This document shows positions 24,550 through 35,180 of a stretch of DNA of 64,000 nt, one piece after another. A program made the translations under genes and the position numbers. Under the pieces are notes generated by a model. The model was not told where the DNA came from. It saw only the letters and a list, made by a program, of their open reading frames with translations, and made no database searches. Numbering within the stretch: the first letter of the stretch is position 1; every line of letters begins with the position of its first letter. Location: contig CM031622.1 of NCBI GenBank assembly GCA_018398815.1, positions 25,114,328 through 25,178,327 of the forward strand. Reading direction: 5' to 3'. The stretch comes from Conus ventricosus. Lineage: Eukaryota; Mollusca; Gastropoda; Neogastropoda; Conidae.

Positions 24550-24900
24550 TATATATATATATATATGTAATAGGTATATGGAGACAAAAACATTTTAGAA
24601 AATAAAACAAGTGTTCATAGGGAGGTAGATCTAATACTATATGGAGACAAAAACATTCTGGAAAAAAGTCTATAGGGAGGTAGATCTGGTACAGATCAAG
24701 ACAAAAAAAATTATTCTTGGGGAAAAAATGTTTTTACAGGAAGAGAAATCTAGCACAAATGAAAACGAAAACATTTCGAGATAAACCCAAGTCTCTAAAT
24801 CGAGGTAAATCTGATGCAGACAATGACAAAAAACATTCCAGAAGACGTGTTTAAAGGGTGGGAACCTTCATTAGAAAAAATCTGGTACAGATGTATGTTC
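23796..24900. repeat. Minisatellite continued, with (TA)n blocks
   Basis: Degenerate relatives of the 57-bp unit (GACAAAAACATTC..., AAGTCTTTATAGGAAGGTAA) resume right of the SINE and continue to about 24880. They are broken by (CA)n/(TA)n at 23941-23981 and long (TA)n at 24336-24390 and 24499-24567. Confidence 0.8.
24392..24442. repeat. Perfect 24-nt inverted repeat within (TA)n
   Basis: Arm 24392-24415 begins ATACCAGTTTAAAATAGG and arm 24419-24442 is its exact reverse complement, leaving a 3-nt loop CTA. (TA)n lies on the left and, after 56 bp, on the right. Confidence 0.95.
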
Positions 24901-25117
24901 CAGAAAAATTAAGAAGTGTCGCTGTAATTCCTTTTCTGTTTTTTGTTTGTTTGCTTGTATTTGTTGTTTTTTTGTTCCTGACTCATGTCAACCAGCCTCA
25001 AACGGAACAAGTTAAATATTGTGTTGTAAAACCTCCTGCCGGCACATTACCCAGTTACCATACCTTTATTTCATATGAAGACCCTTTCACTATGTATACA
25101 TGGAGTTTGATATAGTC

Positions 25118-25335
25118 AAAAGTACACGTGTGCAGTGGTCAGCAATCCGTTGATCTCGCATGTTAGTGAATCCCGAGTCTGTGGTTTGAGTCTGGTGGCA
25201 TAGAGCAGGGACCATTTCTCCTCCTCTTCACTGGACTGTAAGGAGATGGTCCAGGTGTTGCACCAGTCTTTTAGATCAGGTGATAAACGGAGGTACCACT
25301 TGCAGCATGCTTACCTGACTTCACAAAGACGTTGG
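25118..25335 (+). mobile_element. tRNA-headed SINE (family C)
   Basis: A-box-like TGTGCAGTGGTCAGCA at about 25130 and B-box-like GTCTGTGGTTTGAGTCTG at about 25178 are followed by a body unlike SINE-A or SINE-B. The 3' end is not clear. Confidence 0.5.
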
Positions 25336-25790
25336 TCCGGGACAACAACTCCCAAACTCTTTCCAGTTTAGAAATTTTTGGTGCTAAATTTTTTCTTTTT
25401 TAAACAGAATTGGGATATGACGGTTTACTGATCATAACATGAAGTTTCAGCATGAAAATGTGTGTGAAGTACTTTTAAACATACTATGAGAAATATGAGG
25501 GGGAAAAAAAAGGACCCAAAAATATTACAATGCAGGTAAAACATGCATTTTAGCTAAGGATGTTGAAATCAACAGAAAATACTTTACAATTGTACATTTG
25601 CATGCGCGCACGCGCACATAGACACACATGCACACATTAAAGTATCTATAATGCATTTGATCAGACAATTTTCAACAAAGTTTTATTGTTTGTGGGGAAA
25701 AAATTTTGAAGTTTGATTAAGACGATTTGGATGGTTCCAAAAATACACAGTCAGCCATGAGACAGAAAAGTCTGGTGTGATGATGAAGTT

Positions 25791-26125
25791 ATACACTGAA
25801 ATACAGTTTTCATTTGATGCATACTTTATACACTGAAATACAGTTCGTATTTGATGCATACTTTATACACTGAAATACAGTTTGCATTTGATGCATACTT
25901 TATACACTGAAATACAGTTTTTATTTGATGCATACTTTATACACTGACATACAGTTTGTATTTGATGCATACTTTATACACTGAAATACAGTTTGTATTT
26001 GATGCATACTTTATACACTGAAATACAGTTTGCATTTGATGCATATTTTATACACTGAAATACAGTTTGTATTTTATGCATATGTTGTACACTGAAATAT
26101 AGTGTGTATTGGATGCATGTAAAAA
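25791..26125. repeat. Minisatellite, 37-bp unit, about nine copies
   Basis: ATACACTGAAATACAGTTT recurs at 25791, 25828, 25865, 25902, 25939, 25976, 26013, 26050 and 26087, exactly 37 bp apart, with few substitutions. Confidence 0.95.
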
Positions 26126-26177
26126 AAAACCTGTCCTGCTTGTAAATACCAAACCTCAGTTGTGTTTTTGTCCCTGC

Positions 26178-26482
26178 GAAGAAATGTATGAATTTCATAG
26201 ACTATTCGTCATCATGAATATTGATGGTGAAGAAATGTATAAATTTCACAGACTAGTCATCATCATGAATATTGATGGTGAAGGAATGTATGAATTTCAC
26301 TGACGAGGTGTCATCATGAATATTGATGGTGAAGAGATTATGAATTTCACTGACGAGGTGTCATCATGAATATTGGTGGTGAAGAGATTATTAATTTCAC
26401 TGACACTTCGTCGTCATGAATATTGATGGTGAAGGAAATGTATGAATTTCACTGACTAGTCATCATCATAAACACTGATGGA
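26178..26482. repeat. Minisatellite, about 51-bp unit, six copies
   Basis: Units contain GAATTTCACTGAC and end ATCATGAATATTGATGGTGA. Lengths vary between 50 and 52 bp. It begins about 50 bp after the 37-bp array but shares no sequence with it. Confidence 0.9.
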
Positions 26483-27966
26483 AACTCAGGTTGTGGGGCT
26501 TTAACTCGGACTTGTTTCTTCTCTCCACATCGGCTTCCAGTAGTATTAACCCCAGTATTTGTATGTGTGATGTTATATGTGTTGGTGGTTCTTTAATTGT
26601 GTATATAGATACATCTGGGTTTGCGACAGGTGGTGTGAGAAGATGTACATAATACTCTCATTTTTTCGAAAAATCAACAGCATTTTTCTCTCTATTTTTT
26701 TTTGTTTTTGTAAATAAAGTTCTGCCAGGTTGTTACACTGTTACTCTGAAAAACAGATACTGGTCTTGGCATACTGCACTAACTGCGTGTGTAACTTCAG
26801 GTGAGGGTGTCTGCCCAGTTAGGTTTTAATCTTGCACAATCATTGCATGCATCATGTGTTGATTTAGTCACACAGTTTGTGTCTCCCTAAAACTTTCAGA
26901 ATGAGATTGCAGGTGCGCTTGTGACATTATTAGTATTATTGTTATGCAGTTATTGGCTTCCTAGGTCAGCAAGTAATATATTTTTGCTGTTCATAGGAAA
27001 GACAATGTTGCTTATTTTTACAATCAACAAGTTTCTGAATATATGCAAGAATGATGTCACTTCCTGTGCTTCAACAAACCCGTCCATTGAGGTCAGGGGC
27101 ATGTGTGTGTAGTTTGAAGAATGATAGTGAGGCCATGGAAATGTTTGTTCACTTCGTGTTATTGAAATGGATATAGATTTGTTCCTGTGAACATGACAGT
27201 GCAGTTGGCGTTTGATGCTGAGAAAGCACTGCCATGCAGATCTGCTTCTCCTCATGATGGAACAAACCATATCTGATATTGCTTTCTGCACTGCAACTGT
27301 CAGATTCCGAGGTTGATAAATAGCTAAACACAACATACATACACCGAAGTAGAAAAGCACACTTAACTGTGTGTCTCTCTTTCACATTGACTCGCACACT
27401 CACACTGACTGGTGTTTCCATGCCTTCCACTGCCATAATCTTTTGAACTGAGCAAACAAAACGGGTCTTCAGTAGTAAAGTAGCAGTTTTTCAGATTTTC
27501 AAAATAGTCTTTGAGAGAGAAGAGTGAAATGTTAGAAACCAATTTCACTAGAAAGAATAAGTACTTTGGAGGAAGAAAAAAGAATGTTTCTGAAGGACAT
27601 AAACCAGATGTAATGACTGTCATTGTTTTCTCAACTGCCCAAGTACCACATCTTGAATCTGCCAGCAGGACTGATGTAATTCAAGACAAGGAGTGAGGAC
27701 TAAAGTGTACTCAACACTAGAATATTGAAGCGTGTGTTATATACTCTAATTTAAAGACTAGTATACTCTTGGTGCTAAATACGTGTTCATCTGAGACAGT
27801 TAACTGTATTGAAAATGTGTCTTATCACTGAGTGCAATGATATTTTGTATGATAATATAGTGTGGATCTCTGAGGGTATGTGAGAGCTCAGGATTTATTC
27901 CCATTCATGCATATGCAAAAGACGGAAATAATATGCATGTTCAGAATCCCACAATCTTTTTCAGAG
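26483..27966. other. Non-coding stretch
   Basis: No gene or repeat element was recognised. An AATAAA at 26713-26718 follows T-rich DNA. Confidence 0.4.
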
Positions 27967-28335
27967 GTTAGCCAATGGAAGCTCAGCTTACATACCACTT
28001 TAAAACCATATGATGGTGGCAATAAATTAGCCTATGGAAACTCAGCATACAAACCTCTTTAAAACAATGTAATGGTGGCTATAGATTAGCCTACAGAAAC
28101 TCGGCTTTCAAACCTCTTTAAAACAATATGATGGTGTCTGTAGATTAGCCTACAGTAACTCAGCTTACAAGCTTCTTTAAAACAATATGATGGTGTCTGT
28201 AGATTAGCCTATGGAAACTCAGCTTACAAACTTCTAGCTTACAAGCTTCTTAAAACAATATGATGGTGGCTATAGATTAGCCTATGAAAACTTGGCGTAC
28301 AGACTTGTTTAAAACAGTGTGATGGTGGCTACCTC
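27967..28335. repeat. Minisatellite, about 59-bp unit, six copies
   Basis: Units contain TTAGCCTATGGAAACTCAGC, then TTTAAAACAATATGATGGTG. TTAGCC recurs at 28027, 28086, 28145 and 28204; one unit has an internal partial duplication of CTTACAAGCTTCT. Confidence 0.9.
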
Positions 28336-29370
28336 AGTCAGTCAGTCATTCTCCCAAAGCCACAGCTTGTAAGGTGCTTTGCAGAGAAAAAAGCACTCGT
28401 GGATCTCCAGTGGAGATCTGTATATATATACTTCTGCCTAAATGACACCATTTAACATTATGAGACATGAAAATTTCACTAGCAGAAACGATCGAATGTG
28501 TGAGTTTGTTGTGGTCCATGATCACAGAACAACTTGTTCATGAGTGTTTGCGCTTCCTTTCAAACTTTCAACTTACGTGCACTGCCAGTGTGTTGGGGCT
28601 GACTCGATCAGGTTGTTTTTGGTGCATTTAAATTTTCATGATATTTCAAATACTAAAGGGTATACTTCATCTCAAACAACTTTTGTTGTACACTTTTGTG
28701 TCTTCTAGTCGGCATCATGTGCGATCAAACCAGTTGGTCTTTGGTAACTTGGAGTTTGTTGTGGTTGGTATTACTGTCTTTATCAATACATCAAACATGT
28801 GGTGATGGATATTATCAGATGAATTTGTCACATAATTAACAAATCATTTTGTATAAACTGCATCTTCTGATGTGTAAAAACATGACGGTGACCCCTCATT
28901 GCAGTTGTATCATGATGCCACTTCCATTAATGGATCCGTCTTTTTTTTTAGCAACATTTCTCTGAATAAAGCAAATGTATGCAAATACATGTTTGGACAT
29001 GCTTTACTAATCTTGAAACAAAATGAAGCTATTAAACATTTACAAATGTTGATTTGGGGTATCTGTGTCTTTGCATGAATATATTCACATGCATCTATGC
29101 TTGTGTGTGTGTTTACAAATATAGTTGAGTACACTTTACTCAAAGTTGAACTTGATGGAATGTGCATTTTCTTTTCAGGTAAGCCGAATTTGAGGTTGAC
29201 AAAATTTCCGGTGAGACAAATAATGGTGTGGGAAGCTGTCTGTCATTTTTTTCATGTTGACCGAAATTTGCCTTACCAGATTTGGGATATGGTGTACTCA
29301 GTCATAGTTTATGTATGTGTGTTGAGCATATACTCAACGTCAAATTCTATTCAGTTCAAGTCTCTCTCTT
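28336..29370. other. Non-coding stretch
   Basis: No gene, RNA or repeat is recognised in this stretch. Confidence 0.35.
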
Positions 29371-29378
29371 TCTCTTGC

Positions 29379-29588
<210 letters not shown>

Positions 29589-29962
29589 AGTAACTCCCCA
29601 TGCCGCACAAGACCAGCAACTGAACAACAACAACAAATCAAGAGATCAGACAGGAGATTTTCCAACATTTATCCTGCATTCAGGCTTTTTAAATGTCTCG
29701 AGGGCCCTTCTTCAGATCAGCGTACATCTGAGAACATGTAAGATTAAGACCATCCAGTTTCAAGTTCACAATCCAGTCCATCATTTTATACCTGTTTGTT
29801 TCATCAAGGTTTCTACCATAACCTCCATTTTTGTTTTGTGGACACAAAGTGTTTTGAAGGCTAAAAGAATTCACATGATGAACTGAAGCAGGATTCCAAG
29901 CATACAGATTGTTGGAATGCAGCGTGGCTCGAGCACTGTAAAACTCTCAACAGTTTGCAAGT

Positions 29963-29963
<1 letters not shown>

Positions 29964-30005
<42 letters not shown>
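29964..30005. repeat. G42 homopolymer
   Basis: 42 consecutive G, followed by further G-rich sequence to about 30037. It is the longest G run in the window. Confidence 0.95.
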
Positions 30006-30006
<1 letters not shown>

Positions 30007-30185
30007 GGGAGGGGGAGGGAGTGGGGTGAAGGGGGGAGCATCACCTCCTCTGGAGGCCATTGTCCCCAGATTCCACTTGGGAGTCTGGATTTTCTCCTGG
30101 ACCTTAAGAAAAATGTTCAGGCTTTTCCCACAGGCTCAGGCGTCAAGTCTGAAAGATGGCTGTTCCATCCACTGATAACACATAC

Positions 30186-30470
30186 GTTTAATGCCATTGA
30201 CAGGCATTTCATATCGATAAACATAGTGACAATAATTCCAACAGATAAAACGCAAATGATGATTTTGGGTGTTTCATGCTGATAAACTGCACTGATGATA
30301 ATGCCAAGAGACAAAAATAATTGATGATGATGGGTATTTCATATCAATAAACCTCTTTAATGATAATACTGAGGTATAAAACTAAACGATGAAGGTGGGC
30401 ATTTTATGCTGATAAACTATGTAAACAAAGACATCGGTAAACAAAAAGTCCTTGATTATGAAGAGCATTT
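30186..30470. repeat. Degenerate minisatellite, about 65-bp unit
   Basis: About four diverged copies of a unit with GGGTATTTCATATCAATAAAC followed by GATAATAC/TGCC and (A)CAAAA. Confidence 0.65.
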
Positions 30471-30497
30471 TGCACTCCTATAACATCAACAAACGAG

Positions 30498-30910
30498 CTC
30501 CTTGACACATGGTACAGTGGTTGGTATCATGAGATGCAGCCAGGCAGGTTGTGAGTTCGAATTCTAATGGAGACGTGTGTTTTCCCCTGGCTGCCCCTAC
30601 TCATTTTTTCAGCATGATACGGGCTAACACAAAAAACACTGGAACAACACAGTTTCATCCACTTAATGAATGCACTTTCAAGACGGTTGCATAACTTGCC
30701 TGACCAGTATTCCTGAAGCTGATACTTCTTATGCCTAGCAGACACCAGTATGAATTTTCTAACAAAAAAAGTTGAGTGTACAGCTCTGTCAAGTAGTTTC
30801 TGACCAAACTGGACATGTCTAGCATCTTTTGCATTACCCTCATCCCTCACTGATCATAGTTCTCTGTCTCTTCATGCCCTGCTCACATGGTGGTCATGGT
30901 TTGGATTTCC
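30498..30910 (+). mobile_element. SINE-A copy, decayed and 3'-shortened
   Basis: The head reads CATGGTACAGTGGTTGG with B box GGTTGTGAGTTCGAATTC. The body includes GTTTCATCCACTTAATG and CCTGACCAGTATTCC, matching other copies at reduced identity. It lacks the GC-rich 3' half. Confidence 0.75.
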
Positions 30911-30955
30911 CCATCATGTCAATAAAATGTAGTGAATTCCTTGAAAGTCCATCAC

Positions 30956-30987
30956 ACACAGACGCACGCACACACACACATGCTCAC

Positions 30988-31027
<40 letters not shown>

Positions 31028-31064
31028 CTCACACACACACACACACGCACACACACACACACAC
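30956..31064. repeat. (CA)n microsatellite
   Basis: CA repeats with TGCTCA and CGCA interruptions. Confidence 0.95.
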
Positions 31065-31245
31065 ACCATCCCATGTCTCGTTTAATGTTAAACGTGGTTC
31101 GTCAAATCCTTGATATTTACCGCCACTCACCTGCTGTGTCTCGGTTAAACAGAATAGTATGAACCCTTGAAAGTATTCAAGATTTGTCTCCCCCTCCCCT
31201 CACTTCCCCCTCCCTCCCCCAACTCAGTTAAACAAGTTACATGGT

Positions 31246-31545
31246 CTTCGCAAACAAATGATTCTGATCGAACTCGCTGTGTCAAACGAAAGCAGTATCA
31301 AGCAAGCTCACATCTACAAGACAGAGAAGTATGCCAATACAGCCAGCAACTTGAGGTAATCTGGCTTCCACGCCCAAGTCCTCGCCATAGAGGCTGGAGC
31401 AAGGGGATTTGCAGGCATGTCAGCCAATGATCTCATGAAACAAGTCCGGGTTTCTGGTAAGAAGAGGACCAGAACCCTGAAGACAATGGCAAAGGCAGCT
31501 GAAGAGAGTTCCAGCTGGATCTGGTCAAGGAGGAACAAAAGTGAA
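31246..31545 (+). pseudogene. C-terminal fragment of a retrotransposon polyprotein
   Basis: Read from the in-frame ATG at 31258, the translation (M-I-L-I-E-L-A-V ... E-K-Y ... then A-I-E-A-G-A-R-G-F-A-G-M-S ... A-A-E ... S-S-W-I-W) matches the pattern of a C-terminal region often seen after the reverse transcriptase in metazoan non-LTR elements: hydrophobic strand, E-K-Y, E-x-G-x-R-G-F, A-A-E, W-x-W. A TAA at 31357-31359 interrupts the same frame, which then continues to 31632. No reverse transcriptase precedes it, so it is a dead fragment. The family link is from memory of such sequences; a profile search would settle it. Confidence 0.55.
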
Positions 31546-31854
31546 TTTCAATATTATCATAATGATCATCAATACCAAACAAGCGAGTCAGAATCTTTCA
31601 TTCAACCGTTTGTCTCTTTGTGTAAACAGTAAGGTGATGGAAGACATTAAAATGTCACATCATATCATATCAGTGGCATCTTATTCTTAGGCGTTCCAGC
31701 CTTTTAGCCTTCTCAATGTAGATGATTATAGGGTTTTTGCGATAAATATTTTGGTCTTTTTTTTCCGCACTTTTATAAAGCACATGCGTGATTTTTATCA
31801 ATTTTGAATTCAATGCAAGTCAATATTTGTTTGAAACATAGGATGTATCCAGAG

Positions 31855-31925
31855 TTTACAGCCCTGATGTGGCCCTTTGCGGTCGGCTGGGCTATAAGCA
31901 ACATTATCTTATCTTATCCAGAGTT
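31855..31925 (+). mobile_element. 3' tail of a retroelement, (TCTTA)n-ended
   Basis: CTGATGTGGCCCTTTGCGG, then TCGGCTGGGCTATAAGCAAC and ATTATCTTATCTTATC. This is the plus-strand counterpart of 7004-7052. Confidence 0.5.
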
Positions 31926-32231
31926 TATCAAGACGGCTTTTGAAAATGCTAACAGTTTCAGCTCCATCAACATTGACTGGCAAGTTATCCTTTGTACCAA
32001 TTCTGTTAGTGAAAAAGTTTGCTGCTTTTGAAGTTTTAGTAATTTTTTTGTTAGTTTGAACAGGTGCCAAATATGACTATGGGATTCAGTGTATGGCATA
32101 AAAATAGCTTACGACAATGTTGATATTAGACCTTTTTCTTTCTTTTTTTTCTTCTTAGTTTAGAAACCTGGTGAATCTTAAATATGATAAAAGTTTACAG
32201 ATCTTCATAACATGATGTGCCCATGACAAGT

Positions 32232-32310
32232 TAGTAGTAGTAGTAGTAGGGACTGGCTTCATTAGCCTAGACCTCGCGGTCTATCATGTCGCGACATCAC
32301 CTCTAAATTT
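32232..32310 (-). mobile_element. 3' end of a LINE-like element, (TAC)n-ended
   Basis: On the minus strand this ends GTCCC(TAC)n, as does the LINE at 8476-10075 on the plus strand. The rest of the element is not recognisable. Confidence 0.4.
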
Positions 32311-33006
32311 CTTCGCTTTTTTGGGTCAGATGGCATGCTACAATTAATCTATATCTTCATTGCAATCCATCATAATCATGAAACAGTTCTGTAAATTTTG
32401 AATCATTATCTAGAAAGTTACAGTCTAAATTACACCAAGAATTTTGTAATGATTAGGCCCCTAATTACGACTCTACAATATGAATTTGCTACTGATCACA
32501 GACGAGCTATGATATCAATACTCCTAAAACCTACAACACAAACGTATAGGCCTACTGCTCATAAACGTCTGGATATATTCCGTCTCAAATGGACATTCAA
32601 CAAAACGATTTTCGTGTTTAAAATATCTAATCGTGCCCGTCCTTCTTTGACCAAAAAATTTAATAATTACGAAATATATCTGATCAGTATATACGAGTTT
32701 TAACTATTTTCAAAGCAAATTATCAATCTTATCTTCTGTAGGCCTAAGTCATTAGAAACAGTATCCGCGGTTAATAATGCAGTTTGCCTTCCATTGTTAC
32801 ATGATGCATAATGTCTCTCTCTCTCTCTCTCTCTCTCTTTCATTCCATGCAGAATTTTTTGTTTCCCACTTCTAATCCACCACCCCCGCTAAATTTTCAA
32901 AGGTGCTAAAATGAACTCGTCCAGTCTTGGTGACATCAGTTGAGACTGCTGCGCGATCTGATTACCAAAAACGGGAACTGCTCTATCGCACTACATAACA
33001 TCTGTC
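32311..33006. other. Intergenic DNA upstream of gene 3
   Basis: No gene is recognised. A (CT)n tract lies at about 32815-32838. Confidence 0.4.
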
Positions 33007-33111
33007 ATTGGTTGCAAACCGCTCTCAGGGTAGGCCTAGACCCCTCCTAGCAGGGTCACACTCACAGGCAGGAAGTTGACACACTTCCGTGTTTGTGTAT
33101 CTCACGCCAAT
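33007..33111 (+). promoter_or_regulatory. Proximal promoter of gene 3
   Basis: An inverted CCAAT box (ATTGG, 33007-33011) lies about 100 bp before the ATG. There is no TATA box. The assignment rests on position and one motif. Confidence 0.35.
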
Positions 33112-33913
33112 ATGGCGAAAGGCAAAGACACATCAGTTTGGACATTTGTGGCTTTCATTCCATCCACAATCGGCGTTGTGTTGAGCATAGTAGCCACCAC
33201 AACACACTGCTGGGTCGAGTCTTTCGAGGAGCGACGAACGGGGATTAGCAGCATGGGACTGTGGGAGATCTGTTTCGATAGTGACGGATACGCAGCTCCG
33301 GGATATGTGATGGATACTCAAGGGAAAAGATACGCAGACTGCAACTACTTGCTGTCGTATGAACTGAGATCGCTTCGCTCCTGGCGTTTTCCAGGTAGGC
33401 AGGACGGTCAGACAGCGCCTTTTGCTCTTCTTGTGTGGTCAGCTCGATAATCATCCCGTATCGATAGATCCCAAGCTCGACACCCTCCCCTCTACACCCC
33501 CACCCCCCCCCCCCCTCTTCATACTCTCCTTCCGTGCTTGTGGCATAGACTATGATAGTGTCTTTGAGCGTGTGCATGTGCGTGGTCTTTAGCTGTGGTA
33601 TGGCAAAGATTTCCTTTCATAATCCTGCCCCTTAACAAAAGTTATCTGTTCTTCTTCATCTTCCTAAAGACACTGTTGTGGGCATGGAGTAGCATGCAGG
33701 GGTATTGTCCAGCATGGGGCATATTGGATAGGAGGGGGAGTAAGGGGAATATGGAGATGGGGTGGGGTGGGGGGTATCTCAGTATCCAAATACACCCCAT
33801 CATGTGCATTCTCCACACAATTGGGTGAAGATTTCTCTTCTTGCATTCATGGATCACAGGTTCTTCAGTTTTGTTTTCTTTCAGAATTAATTTTTAGCTA
33901 TTTTGTCATCCTC

Positions 33914-33946
<33 letters not shown>

Positions 33947-34128
33947 TTTATTAGTGTTATCCTATCGTCTATATATGGACTCTGATTTCAAACTTTAGAC
34001 TGTCCAACAAGAATGAGATTTAGTTCTGATTTTCTCACTTTGTGTTATCTTTCTTGTTTTTCAGTCTGTTTCCTAGCCACCATCTCTTCTCCCTCCCTCT
34101 TTCTCTCATTCTCTCTCTCTCCTCCCTC

Positions 34129-34197
<69 letters not shown>

Positions 34198-35138
34198 ACC
34201 ACACACCACACACTCTCATACTTATGCTAACACACTTTGTTGGCAGTGATATTCCATACTGACATTTTAACTGTAGGATATGCATGTCACAACCGGTCTA
34301 GTAAGTAGGAGTAGTGCTACTTATAATTTGCATGCAAACCACACATCATTAAATTTTTAATGGTTTATGCAAGCAGACCCTACACTCAGAAACACACACT
34401 CAGTGTCTTTCTGATGAGACATCTGCAATGTAATTCAATACCTGCTTTTACACTGTTTAGCATTTTTCTCTTCATGTTATTCTAGCTCCATTGGGTCTAT
34501 ACCTACTTGTACTCCCATTTCTAGGAACATCATGATCGGAACTGTTGCATTGCAAAAATGACACGCACAAAGACTTCTACAGTTTGTTTTAATCACTTTT
34601 CTTTCTTATTCCAGCCTGGTTTATTGGTGTTGAGGTGCTGATGTGTCTGGCGCTCACATTACAATTACTATCTCTTGTCTTCGCCATGGTCTACCTGCTG
34701 AAAGGATGCGTACTGAGAGCACAGCACATCGCACTCTTGTGCGCAGGTCTCACCAACTTCACTGCAGGTATTTTCTGATTAATGCCACAGTAAACGGTCA
34801 TCCTGAATTAAAATTTTCAGTGCATATGTTTGTCATTGTCTGTGTGTGCTCACAGATTGTATTCTGTACGTGAAGTTTTGTCACCTGTGACAGATAGAAA
34901 TTTGTTAATTTCATCATTTTGGTGACAGGGTTTGTTTTGTCTTCAGAGTGTCATTGAGATATGAAACCTGCCATTGAAAGGCAGATCTAGCTGCAAAGTG
35001 AGGTGACTGCAGGTGGAAATCTAAACAAATTTGAAAAATTATTGATAAAGCTCTGCCGAAAAATGTTGACAAATGAATCGCAAGTCAAAACTTCATTCAG
35101 CGCCCATCTTGTGCCGAGTTAGATGATGATAAGTGATT

Positions 35139-35180
<42 letters not shown>

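Noticed and set aside
32398..32703. 101-codon ORF
   Set aside because: AT-rich, with no recognised domain and no flanking exons.
33076..33111. Upstream in-frame ATG for gene 3 (and 12071 for gene 1)
   Set aside because: It would add N-terminal residues absent from the paralogues; the inner ATGs have good context and fit the family length.
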